Source of the DNA: Eulemur rufifrons
Lineage: Eukaryota > Chordata > Mammalia > Primates > Lemuridae
Assembly (NCBI RefSeq): GCF_041146395.1
Contig: NC_090990.1
Span: 46,944,001-47,008,000 of the forward strand
Length of the DNA: 64,000 nt
Direction: 5' to 3'
Shown: piece by piece, positions 24,633-36,077 of the stretch
How positions within the stretch are numbered: the stretch's first letter is position 1
How the letters are laid out: the number at the start of each line of letters is the position of its first letter
Notes under the pieces: model-generated
The model's database searches: none
What the model was told of the DNA's origin: nothing
Seen by the model: only the letters and a program-made list of their open reading frames with translations
Position numbers and translations under genes: made by a program

Positions 24633-25360
24633 CCTCTTTCCCTTTAGCCCACAAAAGCCACATTAATGAAGTAGGAGAGTAGATACAAGTATGTAATTAT
24701 CAAGCAAGCACTGCAATACCTGAAACAGAGTACAAATCCTAGAAAGTTGAAAAATTTTCCTTTTTTTGCATTCCAAAAAATGAAAACCTGAAGAGTTTAC
24801 CATGTTTTTTAAAGAACTAATTTGCATGGATATCTGAAGTTTACTGTAGCCCTTAAATCTTAGCATGTAAAATTTAATAAACTGAACTTTGCCTAGTAAT
24901 TCTGATTTTATCCAGTAGAGTTACTTGTTTACATTGGTGTTTAGTACAGTTGACACATTATTTTCTTAAAGGCTTTGAGTGAAGTTGCAAGTTATTTAAT
25001 TTTGATATTTTTCCTCCAGTATGTACCTGATTTTGAATATTCTTTATTGCATATTCATACAGGAATTCTATCCCTTCCACAGTTTAGAAATTCTAGCTAA
25101 TTGCCCCAGCACCTCAGGACCTCCATGCTGCACGTGGACACAAGTCTCCGGGGCGAGTAATATCATGGCATTTTTAGACACTCAGCTTTAGGAAAAAAAA
25201 AAAAAAAAGTTTCACTTGCTTTGTGCCATTTTGAGGAGCCATGCATGACTGAGCATATAATAAAAGTAGCCATTTAGAAATCTATTTAGGTGATCAAAGA
25301 TAAAGTGGAAGCTTTTGAGTATGATATTACAAAATTTTAGAGATGGTATACATTTATATA
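24633..25360. other. PATJ intron, no recognised element
   Basis: AT-rich intronic sequence with a short poly-A at 25193-25208. Confidence 0.4.
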
Positions 25361-25361
25361 T

Positions 25362-25432
25362 ATAATAGCTTCATTGAGATATAATTCACATGCCATACAA
25401 TTCACCCATTTAAAGGCTACACTTACTTTTGA
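25362..25432 (-). mobile_element. Old LINE-1 3' fragment
   Basis: 'cttcattgagatataattca' and 'catgccatacaattcaccca' are a familiar antisense L1M 3' UTR stretch. Confidence 0.6.
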
Positions 25433-25873
25433 CAGATCATAGTACTGATAGCTTAATAATGCAACAGAACCCCTTATAATGACCATATTGGCAATAAGGC
25501 TAACACCAGATTCAATTCTCTCTGCCTTTTTTTGTATATTACATTTCCATGAATATGACATGATATGACATCCAATTCCATTTAATACTGAATAGTGCAA
25601 TAAGGTTCTCCTTGTATTAAAAGAAATGTGAGTGTCTGTACATTCTACTAGTGTGTTATTGAGATGAATCATAATTATGGTGACTGCTCAACCATTATTA
25701 TTCAAACAGCATGTATTTTTCTTAATTTAAAACATCCCCTAGAAAAAACTTTAATTGGTAGTTTTTAAAGTTACTCTTTTAATATGCACACCAGACAGAT
25801 GTTAGAGGTTTTAATGTGAATTTAATATGAACTGCTTCGCCCTGGATTAAACTGGCATGTTTCTTGCTTGTAG

Positions 25874-26020
25874 GGAGCAGCTGCAGATGACGGCCGATTA
25901 AAGCGAGGTGATCAGATTTTAGCTGCTAATGGCGAGACCCTGGAAGGTGTTACTCATGAGCAAGCGGTTGCCATTCTAAAACACCAGAGAGGGACTGTCA
26001 CCTTAACTGTGTTGTCGTGA
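25874..26020 (+). CDS. PATJ: PATJ terminal coding exon: PDZ10 C-terminal half and stop
   Basis: The exon follows 'tttcttgcttgtag' in phase 0. It has 48 codons and a TGA at 26018-26020: GAAADDGRLKRGDQILAANG, ETLEGVTHEQAVAILKHQ and RGTVTLTVLS. RGDQILAANGE is the beta-D/E signature and THEQAVAILK is the alpha-B helix with His at its first position (class I). The protein ends directly after the last PDZ strand, as expected for PATJ. The seven exons total 759 bases, which is 252 residues plus stop with no frame break. Confidence 0.96.
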   Translation, partial: GAAADDGRLKRGDQILAANGETLEGVTHEQAVAILKHQRGTVTLTVLS

Positions 26021-28040
26021 GCGTCGGGTCCTGATCACAAGATAGATGTTGCTGTTTAGAATGTGCATAGCAAGAGGAAGTTGTGGGTGGGGATGGAAAG
26101 CAACCGCAGCTAAAATTCACCTTCATTTTACCATCTCATCCTCTCTGCTCAGGAGAAATGGCTGAGGTTTCATGTGGATTTCCCAAGTCAACAATCATCT
26201 CCTAAAGTTTCCCAGCTTCTGTCACCTCTTGGCGAGGCTAATTTCTAAAATTTGAATGAGTCTTGTCCGTTTTGCATTTAACATCGATGTTTGCCAACTA
26301 GTAATAACTGGTTCTGATTACATTTGCCGAAACTGGAGTCAACAACCTCTCATTCCTTACACCCTTCTCCCCCTATCCCCTACTCAGAGGCTTAACAGCA
26401 ACCTCAGATGTCACTGATGAATGTTAAGCAACCTGTCATCTCACTCATGATTTACATATGCTAATCGTCTCTTCAAGTAAGCCAGAAAACATTAGCAGTG
26501 TAATTAACTTACCAGTGATCCCAAGGATGAAATACCAAATTCTCCTGTGGGAAATTACCATGCTGTCTTCTGTATGACTTATAGTCAAATAAGCCTCAAG
26601 TTCATTTCTCTGGATAGATCTTTGTATGTTAGTCATTGATGATTTTTGATGAGTCAATTTACAGACTGTAATCTTCTAAAAAAAATTCTGAAAGGCTTTC
26701 TAAATGTTTTCTGATCTATATAAATGCATACCACTGAGCAAATATACCTTATCCTCAACAGGAACAGTTAGCATCCGTGTTCTGAATTCTGACAATGCTA
26801 AGTTATGTTCAAGTCCAGGAATTTCTTCCAGAATTAATGGCATGTCAATAGGCAGGCATCATTTCCCCCCACCAAGACCCCGTAGGCTTCAGATGGGGAG
26901 GTAGAAGCCCCAGAAGCACACTGCAGAGATTAGCAAGTTTTGCCTCAAGTCAGCCAAGGTCTGGGTGGCCTTGGCCTTGTGCAAAGTAGAGTGACATTTG
27001 ATTATCCTTCCCTTTACCTGCATACCAGTCAGTGCAGCAGCACAGACTGCAGGCACCTAGATGGAACAATATGCTTAGCTGCAAAATGACTGAGCAAATG
27101 AACTAAGCCTAGGAATCAGTGATAAAAATGCTTGACTGATATTTCGGGGTGTCTAGGGACCCTCTGACTTGCTGAAGTTTTGCTTGCTAAGAAAGCAACT
27201 ATAGCAGAAAATATAAGAATACCTTTAAAATTGATTATGGGCATTCTTATTTACATGTTAGCAGGAAAAGGGGAGAGATGCTTATCAGTGGATACTATAG
27301 TGTCCTCTATAAAAAAAAGTACGATGAAGAATGAGTACCAGGGTCACTAATAGAAGTAGTTCAGCATTATTTAAGCATTTAAACACAATGCTGCAAATGT
27401 TTCACAGTAATTATCAAAATTTAATGGGCTCTAATTTAAAATGTTATTTAATAAGTATAGATTTTAATTGAGAATTATCTTTGAGTAGATGTAATCACAA
27501 AGTGCATTAACTCTTGCTGGAATATTTTATGGCTATTCCAAAGTATAGAGTGCCTAAATTTTATGTTGAAAATGTCTTTCATGACTGGTATTAAGTTTTC
27601 TGAAATTACACACGGCTTTTGAAATTTCTAATGTATTCAAGATACTCAGTGTTGTTAGGATCTCATCTTTCAATGCATGGGAAGCTACCAACCTCAGAAC
27701 AGTCTTTGTTAATTGTATCTGCAAGGACACCTCCAGCAAGGCAAGAAGGAATGAAACCCAAATAAAACTTGAAAATGCACCTTAAAAATATATACACATG
27801 TAATACTTTTGAAATGTGATTCTGCTTGATTTGGGTGGAATGGCCATTAAATATACATTTTGAAATAATACATTGTTGTTGTGTTTCTTTGTACATTATC
27901 CTTTTAGGTAATGCTACTAAAAGTCTATTGATAAAGAAATTATGATGCTTTATACTTCTTGCTGCAGTAAATTGATAAAACTAGTGCTTTTCATAACTGG
28001 TTCTGTCTATGCTTGCATGATTAATAAATAATTGCCTTTC
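26021..28040 (+). other. PATJ: PATJ 3' UTR (end uncertain)
   Basis: Repeat-free AT-rich sequence follows the stop codon. Candidate polyadenylation signals AATAAA lie at 27761-27766 and 28023-28028. Which one is used cannot be told here. The absence of Alu or L1 copies across 2 kb, against their density elsewhere, fits a retained UTR. Confidence 0.6.
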
Positions 28041-28478
28041 CAAAGAGATTTTTTTTGCATCAGAACTTATAAGCTGAGAGGAAATGAAGATGGGAATTTG
28101 TGAAAGAAATAGTTCTCTTATATTTTGGCCTCATCATTTGGGCCATTTAAGTACAGTAATGGTATCACTAATTGGAGTTAGCATGGGAGGGAAGTAAAAC
28201 AGGAAAAATAAAACTGCTGGAAGTTTGTATGTATAAAATGTGTCCAAAGAGTCTAAATAAATGTAGCTGCCTAAAGAGCAAATGGAGCCTTATTATATAT
28301 GAAAAAGTGTACTTTCTGCATCTGATTTTGTTTTTTCTTCAACCTTTTATTCCCTAATAGAAAAAAATCCTACTTCTCACAGGGTTTTTCAGTGTCCTTG
28401 TAAAATCTGGAATCCATTAATAGCTGTCTCATGTATTAATTACTAACCATATTGTAGAGCATTAAAATAGATGCTTTA
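28041..28478. other. Intergenic, no recognised element
   Basis: AT-rich sequence just beyond the probable PATJ 3' end. Nothing was assigned. Confidence 0.4.
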
Positions 28479-28479
28479 C

Positions 28480-28720
28480 AAAGGAGCCAGTATAGTCCTT
28501 CCGAGGGTGAGTCTTGACATCACACTGCCTGAGTTTGAATCCTGACTTACCAGCTATGTGACCTTAACCAAGTCATTTAATCACCCTGTGCTTTAGTTTC
28601 TTCAATTAGAAAAGAGGGGAGGGAGGTTTCCAAGGATTATAATGAGTAAAGTCCAATTAGAACCCTTGGGGCAGTGCTGGGGTTATAATAAGTATTATGT
28701 AAATAAATATTAGCAATAAA
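28480..28720 (-). mobile_element. MIR SINE
   Basis: 'cctgagtttgaatcctgact', 'ccagctatgtgaccttaacc', 'tttagtttcttcaattagaa' is a near-complete diverged MIR. Confidence 0.75.
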
Positions 28721-29270
28721 CATTTATGAAGGTGGCCTGAAATTAGATACGCTGGCAATTAGTGGTTTCGATCAGTCATAATCTTTTAAAAAAATATATT
28801 TCTGAGGGTAGTTTACCTCTGACCTGTTGTGTGTAACTGATTATAATGGTATGGGCTTGAGGAACTAGAGGCTGTGCTATCAAAAAGCAGCAACTGAGCT
28901 AAACCATCCTTCCGTCATCAGCCAGGCCACTGAGATGTGCCCGGAATAGAAGCAATATCAACTCCCACCTCTGAAACAAGGCAAGACGTTTCAATTACCA
29001 TCAGCCCTTTGTCAAGGAAGTTTAACCTGGTATACACCTCAATCCCAGGCATTTGGACCCCGGCAGCACTTCCCTCTTCACGCCTGTCCATTGTCAAAGA
29101 AACCAGCCTCCCCCGCCAGATGATAAGCTTCTTTGAAAATAGACTAGATCATCATCATGTTAATTCCATCCAGTGTACTTTTCAAATATTGCATATTCCA
29201 TCTTTAGAAATTTTATTTGGGTCTTTTTTTATACCTTCAATTTCCCTCCTCATATTCATGTTTTCCTTTA
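28721..29270. other. Intergenic, no recognised element
   Basis: Contains a 120-codon chance ORF with no recognisable domain. Confidence 0.4.
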
Positions 29271-29272
29271 CA

Positions 29273-29800
29273 TTAGGGGTCAGCAAACTTTTGGTGTAAA
29301 GAGCTATAATACAGGCTGGGCACAGTGGTTCATGCCTGTATTCCAAGTACTTTGAGAAGCCAAGGCAGAAAGATTGCTTAAGGCCAGGAGTTCAAGACAA
29401 GCCTGGGTAACATAGCAAGACCCTATGTCTACAAAAAAATAAGAACAATTAGCTGGCATTGGTGATGCACGCCTGTAGTCCCAACTACTCAGGAGGCTGA
29501 AGCAGGAGGATCATTTAAACACAGGAGCCAGTTCAAGGCTAAAGTGAGCTATGATGATGCCACTGCACTCCAGCCTGGGCAGGAGAGCGAGACCCCATCT
29601 CTTTAAAAAGAATATATACATATATATAGTAAATACTTTAGGCTTTGTAATTTTTGTCACAATGACTCTACTTTGCCATTGCAGCACAAAAGCAGCAATA
29701 GATAATATGGATGAATGAACTTGGCTATGTTCCAATAAAACTGTTTATAAAAACAGTGAGCAGTGTTTTACATTCTTGATCATAGTTAAAGATTTATAAA
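29273..29800 (+). mobile_element. hAT fossil split by an Alu
   Basis: 'aggggtcagcaaacttttgg' opens the element. After the Alu it resumes with 'taaatactttaggctttgta' and 'ttccaataaaactgtttata'. This is a common MER-type hAT repeat; the subfamily is not resolved. Confidence 0.6.
29312..29610 (+). mobile_element. Alu, older (no insert)
   Basis: Diverged dimeric Alu 'ggctgggcacagtggttcat', nested in the hAT fossil. Confidence 0.9.
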
Positions 29801-29804
29801 AATC

Positions 29805-31060
29805 ATTTAACATCCTTGTCTGCCAATCCCACCATCTCTGATGTTCTTGAAGCTGTTTCTATTGATTGATTTATCTTCCCTGAGTATGGATGGGTCCATA
29901 CTCAGGAAAGATTTTCTGCTTCTTTGCATGCCTGGTAATTTTTTATTAGATGCCAAGCCTTGTAGAATTTATATTGGTGGGTGCTGGATTGAAATAGCAT
30001 TGGACTCTTTGTGCATGCAGTTACTTGTGATCAGTTTGATCCTTTCAGTCTTTTATTTTTTTCTTCCCCATTCATACTTGCTATTTATTTAGCCTTCTCA
30101 TTTGGAACAAAAAGTAAAGAATTCACAAATACCACCACCTAATCACCTGTTTCAAATGAAACAGCCTTCAACTTGCAAAATAATTTCTTTATAACTAAGC
30201 AAACAGCAGCAGAAAACCCAGGTCAGTTGCTTCTCTCTTCCTGGAGAAGTTGGCAGGATAACTGCATCTTAGGGTTGAATCTGAGAGGTGGAACAAAAAA
30301 ATACCCTGGTCTTTTCACACCAAATCATGGAAGTAGTGTGTGGAGAAGAGATACCCACATTTTAAGAATAGGGAAAGTGGCTGGATAAAAGAAGCAGGAC
30401 TGCCCACCCTAGGAGACAACACAGAGATACTTTCCAACTCCTGAGTTCAGCATTTTATTTTTGAGATGAATATAAAAGCACCTAAAGCTCAAGGAAAATG
30501 TTCTTCCTCTGATAAGGACCCTCCAAGGACAGATGCACTGTCACGCTGTCCTGGTCCAGAGGCCGTTCAGCACACACCTCACTCCGCCATCTTCGCTCCT
30601 CTCACATCTCGTTTTTAAGCTCTTAGGTGGGTCTAGTGCAGCCTTTCATTTAGGAGTAATTTTGTCCCACTATTAAGGCACTATTCCGAAAATTCCACCC
30701 AATGCCTGTATATTATGAGGTCTTTGCACTCTGACAGGTAGAAACCACTCACAGCCCTGTCTGAACCCCAGGAATTGCTTTCTGGTGGTTCTCTTCGGGA
30801 CTTCAGGAGAGCCCTTTCATGAGCATGCAGGTTACTATCCAGCAATCTCCATAGCTCGCTCTCTTTGCAGCCTACTGCTGTCCTGTACTCTGCCTTAAAA
30901 ATTCTAGCCTCCTTGGCATCCTTGAGCTGCGATTTCCCTTTCCTCTGCTCACGGACTCTGGCTTTCCCTTTCCTGAGCCTGGCGTGGATACTGCCTCCAG
31001 GCGTTAAACTGGTGCAATTGCAGAACTTACCTTATTTGTTTCCCTTCTTTAAAGGATCAA
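29805..31060 (-). mobile_element. Old LINE-1 3' region (L1M-type), split
   Basis: The left part holds 'ctgcttctttgcatgcctgg' and 'agatgccaagccttgtagaa'. The right part, from about 30608, holds 'ttaagctcttaggtgggtct' and 'aatgcctgtatattatgagg'. Both are familiar antisense L1M text and continue each other. The 0.55-kb piece between them is foreign to the L1. Confidence 0.6.
30054..30607 (-). mobile_element. Unidentified insertion in an L1, possibly short L1
   Basis: It interrupts the flanking L1M text. On the minus strand it starts near 'gagaggagcgaagatggcgg' and ends with an A-rich tail (the T-run at 30055-30067). Its head resembles the YY1-bearing start of an L1 5' UTR. No clear target duplication was found. 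Confidence 0.4.
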
Positions 31061-32190
31061 AATCCTGTGCTCCCTATTGTCTGTTTGAAAACTGTTGTGT
31101 CATGTATTGTCCAGTTTTCTAATTGGTTATTACAGCCAGAGGGCAATTCCCATAGCATTTAATCCTTCAGACAGCAGCAAAAGGTCTTTATCTTTGATCT
31201 AATCAAAAGGATTTAAGATCCTGATGGAAATAACTTTCTCACAATGTGGTTATTCAATTTTCTGTAAGCATTTTGCACTTAAGGAAGCACTGTGCCAATA
31301 AGCTCCTTGGTTTCTCCCGACTTCTAGAATTGAACGTCCATTTGACTTAGTCCTTGGGATCCTTCCCCCACCTCTGCCCACACACAGCCACACCTGCCCA
31401 GGTGACCTAGGGAAGATACCCCTTTCCAACAATATACATTATCAGGAAGAGAACTAGCCACTTGGTCTTGGGAGTTCAAGCAATATTTCCTTTCCTTATA
31501 GCACTGGCTTGCAAAATTGTAAGCAACTAAATCTTTTTGTACACAATTTTTCCCCTAATTTTATATTTCATTTGTATTCATCTATTAAAGTCAACCAGAA
31601 AAGTAAGACTTTTTTGAACACAAAATTTTAAATTTAGGTTATCTTTCCAGTTTTATGTCAGCCTAGTGCAATGTTCTTGATAGCTTGACTTGCAATCTTC
31701 AGATGCTCTATATTTAAGTAAAGACAAAAAAAAGAAGCATTTTGCTGTCTACACAAATCCAAGATCAACTGACATTCAGAAGAGTCATTTGTGTGTAGGG
31801 ACAGTGTGTAAAAGACCTCACCTATTCTGAGCAGACTTGCATTTGCCAACACATTAAGGAGCAAGCAAACTATTTGGCTCTTGGGTTCCTGAGATATGGT
31901 TGTGAGGTACCAGGACCCATGCTGGGCAAAATTAGACAGGAGCAATACTTTCTTTGATCATCCTTCTAGAATAAGATTTTCAGAAATGGTGGCAATCTCA
32001 GAATTGGAGTCTGTCCTGCCTACCACACCAGCATATGCATTTCACAAGTGGGAGAAATGTCCCAGAGGCAAGAAGTGATTAGCCACCCACTGGCTTGCAG
32101 GCCAAAGAGTCTTCTTTAAACCTTGGTGGGAATTCACCAATTTAGCAAAAACTCTTGTAGAACACCCACACATGGCTTCTAAATGAGCCT
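31061..32190. other. Intergenic, no recognised element
   Basis: Unassigned sequence. Short antisense ORFs (for example 95 codons at 31658) lack any recognisable domain. Confidence 0.4.
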
Positions 32191-32324
32191 GAATTTTTTA
32201 AGATTATTTTTTAGAACAGTTTTAAGTTAACAGCAAAATTGAGAGGAAGGCACAGAAATTTCCCGCATAACCCCTGTCCCTACACACGTAGCCTCCCTCA
32301 TTATCAACATCCCCCACCAGAGTG

Positions 32325-33034
32325 TGAGTGTGGGTAGGAAAGTGAGCCACGAGCACAGGAGATTCGGAACCGGGCTGCGTAAACAAATGGGCTACTGAGT
32401 AAGAAAACACACTGCAAGATGAGGGTGGCCGTGTCACAGAATGTTAGCATAAGAAAAGTGAGACATGAGCAGAGAAAATAGGAAAGCAAGCAACAAAACA
32501 TAAGGGATGCTGCGTAAGAGACCATACTGTAACAGTAACAAGATAAGGGTAACCACAACTGTCTAAGAAACATAATAGAAAGAACCACAGGGCACATTAC
32601 AGTTTGCCCCCCACCATGGGCTTTGGACTCCACAACACATCTGGGCCAACCACACAAGGTGGAAAACTCCCCTGTCTGACAGCAGGAAGGAGACAACATC
32701 TCCACTGGTGAAGAATAAAAGAAGAGACAGTATCACAGAGGAGGAGAGGCCAGAGGAAAGAAAAGGGGAAACCCAAAGGGACCCCAGTGACACTGTCTGC
32801 TGGGACACGTGCCCACTCCTGTCCCTCTTGGAGTGTGCTATCAGTTGCTAATTATGACACAGAAACCCCAGGGCTACAGTCCACTCGGATGTGTGCCGGC
32901 TCTTAACCCCTTTAAGAGTGAACTTTCACTTTAATAAACTTTGCTGCTTGCTGCTTCCGAACTATCTCTTGCTTTCATTCTTCCATCCTTCCATCGGGAG
33001 AAGATGAGAACCCGGGAGTTCAACAGCGATAACA
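32325..33034 (+). mobile_element. Solo LTR with 6-bp TSD (class II-like)
   Basis: A 710-bp block begins TG and ends CA. Exact 6-bp duplications 'agagtg' flank it at 32319-32324 and 33035-33040, inside an old L1. AATAAA at 32933-32938 lies about 100 bp before the 3' end, as in an R-U5 region. A 6-bp duplication is typical of betaretrovirus-like (ERVK) elements. No internal retroviral sequence is present, so it is a solo LTR. It carries a 133-codon antisense ORF that is not meaningful. Confidence 0.82.
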
Positions 33035-33591
33035 AGAGTGGTACATTTGTTACAACTGATGAACCTACACTGACACATCATCACCCAAAGTCCACAGTTT
33101 ACATTAGGGTTCACTCTTGGAGAGGTACATTCTATGGATTTGGACAAATATATAATGACATGTATCCACCATTATAATATCTGCAGAGTATCTCTACTGC
33201 CCTAAAAATCCTCTGTGTGTCCACTATTCATCTCCACCCGCCTATCACAACCCCAACTGTCCCCATAGTTTTGCCTTTTCCAGAATGTCGTATGATTGGA
33301 ATCAGATGTAGCCTTTCAGATCGGCTTTTTCACTTCTTCAGATTTTTTTGGTTTTGTTTTGGTTTTTCTTTCCAAGAGCTGGGAATCCCATTAGAAATTC
33401 TGGCACACATGGAGAAACTGAGACTCAGGGAGCAAGCCGACAGAGGTCCCACAGCATGATGGAACCTTATCTAGTTTCAAACCCAGTACTGCAGCATGGC
33501 TCACAAACCAACCTCTGGCTACACACAGGTCCCAGGTCCCATGGCTTTATCACTTCTTTTACTCACATTTAAGTTTCCTCCATGTCTTTTA

Positions 33592-33887
33592 CTTTTTTCT
33601 TTTTTGAGACAGGGTATCACTTTGTTGCCCAGGTGACAGTGCAGTGGCATCATCATAGCTCACTGCCACCTTGAACTTCTGGACTCATGCCATCCTCCTG
33701 CCTCAGCCTCCCAAGTAGCTGGGACTACAGGCACACACCACCATGCCCAGCTAATTTTTCAATATTTTATAAAGACGAGGGCTCATTGTGTTGCCCAGGC
33801 TGGTCTCAAACTCCTGGGCTGTCCCAATCCTTCCACCTCGACCTCCCAAAGTGCTGGGTTTACAGGCATGAGCCACCATGACCAGCC
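33592..33887 (-). mobile_element. Alu, older (no insert)
   Basis: Antisense Alu in an old L1. The duplications 'ctccatgtctttta' and 'ctccgtatctttta' flank it. Confidence 0.93.
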
Positions 33888-34085
33888 ACCTCCGTATCTT
33901 TTAATAGCTTGATAGTTCATTTCTTTTTAGCACTGAATAACATTTCATTATTGAATGTACTGCAGTTTATTTATCCATTCACCCACTGAAGGACATCTTG
34001 GTTGCTGCTAAGGTTTGGCAATTAGGAATGTAACTGCTATAAATGTTTATGTGCATAGCTCAAATTTTGTAAAGTTCATTTCAGT

Positions 34086-34563
34086 TCTTGTTAACTTAGT
34101 TCTACAACACAAGGCTCTCACAAGATAAAAAATAAAAAACAAAAGCAAAGAAAAATAGACATATCTTTTGGGTCTTCACAAAGAAGATCTGGTCTATCAA
34201 CTTGCCATACATCTCCACATTCCAGGAAGCATCCCCAAGACAGGGCACCCTGGATATGCTTATGGTTTAAGCGTTCCTCTTCTAGGGATGGCCGTTGCTG
34301 ACGGCAGATGCAGTACCAATGGCTCCTCCTGCCTACTGGCTTTACTGGGCACACCCCCAGCTTTACTCTCCCAGGAGAGCAGAAGAAATGGTTATGGATG
34401 GAAGGGTGTGGGCCATTCAATTGCCCTGAACTCCAGGGCTGTGTTTTACTCTCCTGGAAGCTTCAAGACAGCTGTTTGAAAACATACTCCAGTGGCCCCC
34501 ATGCCATGAGGGATAGGAGTCACCTGTTTTTAAAGGTTGAGACCAGAAATTTTCTGTTCAACA
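34086..34563. other. Intergenic, no recognised element
   Basis: Unassigned sequence with overlapping chance ORFs on both strands. Confidence 0.4.
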
Positions 34564-34565
34564 TT

Positions 34566-34943
34566 GTATTAGGGTTCTCCAGAGAAACAGAACCAATAAG
34601 GATGTGTATGGGTACAGAAAGATTTATCATAAGGAACTGGCTTTTGCAATATGGAGGTGGGCAAGTCCAGCATCTTCACTGGGGGCCAGCAGGTGTAAGA
34701 CCCAGAAGAATCAAAGGCGCAGTTCTGGTCTGAAGGGCCATAGGAGGCTGGGCGTTTAGTTCTAGTCAGGCCTCGGACTGATTGGTTGAGGCCCACTCAC
34801 CCATGTTATGTTGAGCAATGTGCTTACTGAAAGTTCACTGATTGAAATATTGATCTCATCCGAAATCACCCTCCAAGTTGACACATCAAATTAACTATCA
34901 CAGACATCATGAGATCAAATTAACTATCACAGACATCATGAGA
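34566..34943 (-). mobile_element. Ancient LTR-like repeat
   Basis: 'tgtattagggttctccagag' to 'caaattaactatcaca' begins TG and ends CA. It matches a very common mammalian repeat as I remember it. The family is not resolved. Its right end is duplicated in tandem. Confidence 0.5.
34886..34943. repeat. Two tandem copies of a 29-bp unit
   Basis: The unit beginning 'tcaaattaactatcac' and ending 'catcatgaga' occurs twice without a mismatch (34886-34914 and 34915-34943). Confidence 0.95.
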
Positions 34944-35345
34944 CTGTGAATCGACCCTTCTAGGGATGACGTTGCCTTAGAGTAAGTGAGAAAGTGTCCA
35001 CTGTCCTTGTTCTCAACCCTTTACCACCCCCTGCCCCTCTAGTAGCCACAGCTGTGGTGAAGTCACCATCACCATATCTACTTCCCCAGAACCCCCAGGA
35101 GCAGACAGCTTGAGATCTCGCCTCTGCCATCCCATCATGCAAGGACCTCTAGATACTTGTGTACCTAACTAAGTGGCTTCTCCAAGCACCCCAGGGTAAA
35201 GTCCAACCAAACAAACACGGTTGTTACGCACTCCATAACCTGGCTTTCATCTAAATCTCTAGTCTCACTAAACACTTACCTCAGGATAAGCCCAGCTCTC
35301 TCAACCTTAGACCTTTGCACACACTGTCCATCAGCACAGACGTCA
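34944..35345. other. Intergenic, no recognised element
   Basis: Unassigned sequence. Confidence 0.4.
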
Positions 35346-35347
35346 GT

Positions 35348-35382
35348 GCTAGGATTACAGGTATGAGCTGCCGCGCCCAGCC
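35348..35382 (-). mobile_element. Alu 5'-end fragment
   Basis: Only the head remains: 'gctaggattacaggtatgag' through 'gcgcccagcc'. Confidence 0.75.
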
Positions 35383-35474
35383 CTCTGTGCTCTTAAAACC
35401 TATGTTATAATGAGAATAAGGCCTGGTATGATGGAAAATTTTGAGTTATATAACATTAATTAAGAAACAGTGCT

Positions 35475-35783
35475 GGCTGGGCTAGGTGGCTCACACCTGT
35501 AATCCTAGCCCTCTGGGGGGCAGAGGTGGGAGGATCAATGTAGCTCAGGAGTTTGAGACCAGCCTCAGCAAGAGTGAGACCCTGTCTCTACTAAAAATAG
35601 AAAAATTATCCGGGCATAGTGGTGCATGCCTGTAGTCCCAGCTACTCGGGAGGTTGAGGCAGGAGGATCATTTGAGTCCAGCAGTTTGAGGTTGTTGTGA
35701 GCTAGGCTGATGCCACGGCACTCTAGCCTGGGCAACAGAGTGAGACTCTGTCCCAAAAAGCAAACAAACAAACAAACAAAAAA
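35475..35783 (+). mobile_element. Alu, older (no insert)
   Basis: Dimeric Alu ending in an (AAAC)n tail. Confidence 0.92.
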
Positions 35784-35919
35784 CGGATCCTCTAGACCAC
35801 TTGAAGGAGCCTGGAATGTATCCTGTCAGCACTATGGAGTCACTGAAATATTTCAACCTGCGGAGTTTTGTGATCAGATTTGCCCTTTATGAAAATGAAG
35901 GTTTGCCTTCACTGCATTG

Positions 35920-36045
35920 TTTTCACTGTTTCTCAGAGTGTGGTCCATGAACAGTTTACACCAGAAGCCTGGATCGGGGCAGGTGAATTCTTAGAAATCA
36001 GAATCTGCATTTAAATCTAGTTCCTCAGGTGATTCTTCATTGAAC
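35920..36045 (+). mobile_element. MER5A-like hAT fossil
   Basis: 'tttctcagagtgtggtccat', 'aatcagaatctgcatttaaa' and 'cctcaggtgattcttcattg' follow the MER5 order. Confidence 0.6.
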
Positions 36046-36052
36046 GCATGAA

Positions 36053-36077
36053 CACACACACACACACACACACACAC
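36053..36077. repeat. (CA)n microsatellite
   Basis: About 12 CA dinucleotides. Confidence 0.95.

Larger units (their letters stand above)
32195..34085 (-). mobile_element. Old LINE-1 3' region, host of an LTR and an Alu
   Basis: Antisense L1M text: 'gaacagttttaagttaacag', 'ttatcaacatcccccaccag'. It resumes after the LTR as 'agtggtacatttgttacaac', then 'tggacaaatatataatgaca' and 'gtttatttatccattcaccc'. The copy is continuous once the LTR (32325-33034) and Alu (33592-33887) are set aside. Confidence 0.8.

Noticed and set aside
32304..32705. 133-codon antisense ORF
   Set aside because: It lies in the U3-like part of a solo LTR and crosses its boundary.
34168..34733. Overlapping ORFs of 100-141 codons
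   Set aside because: They conflict in frame and strand, and the last ones enter an ancient repeat.
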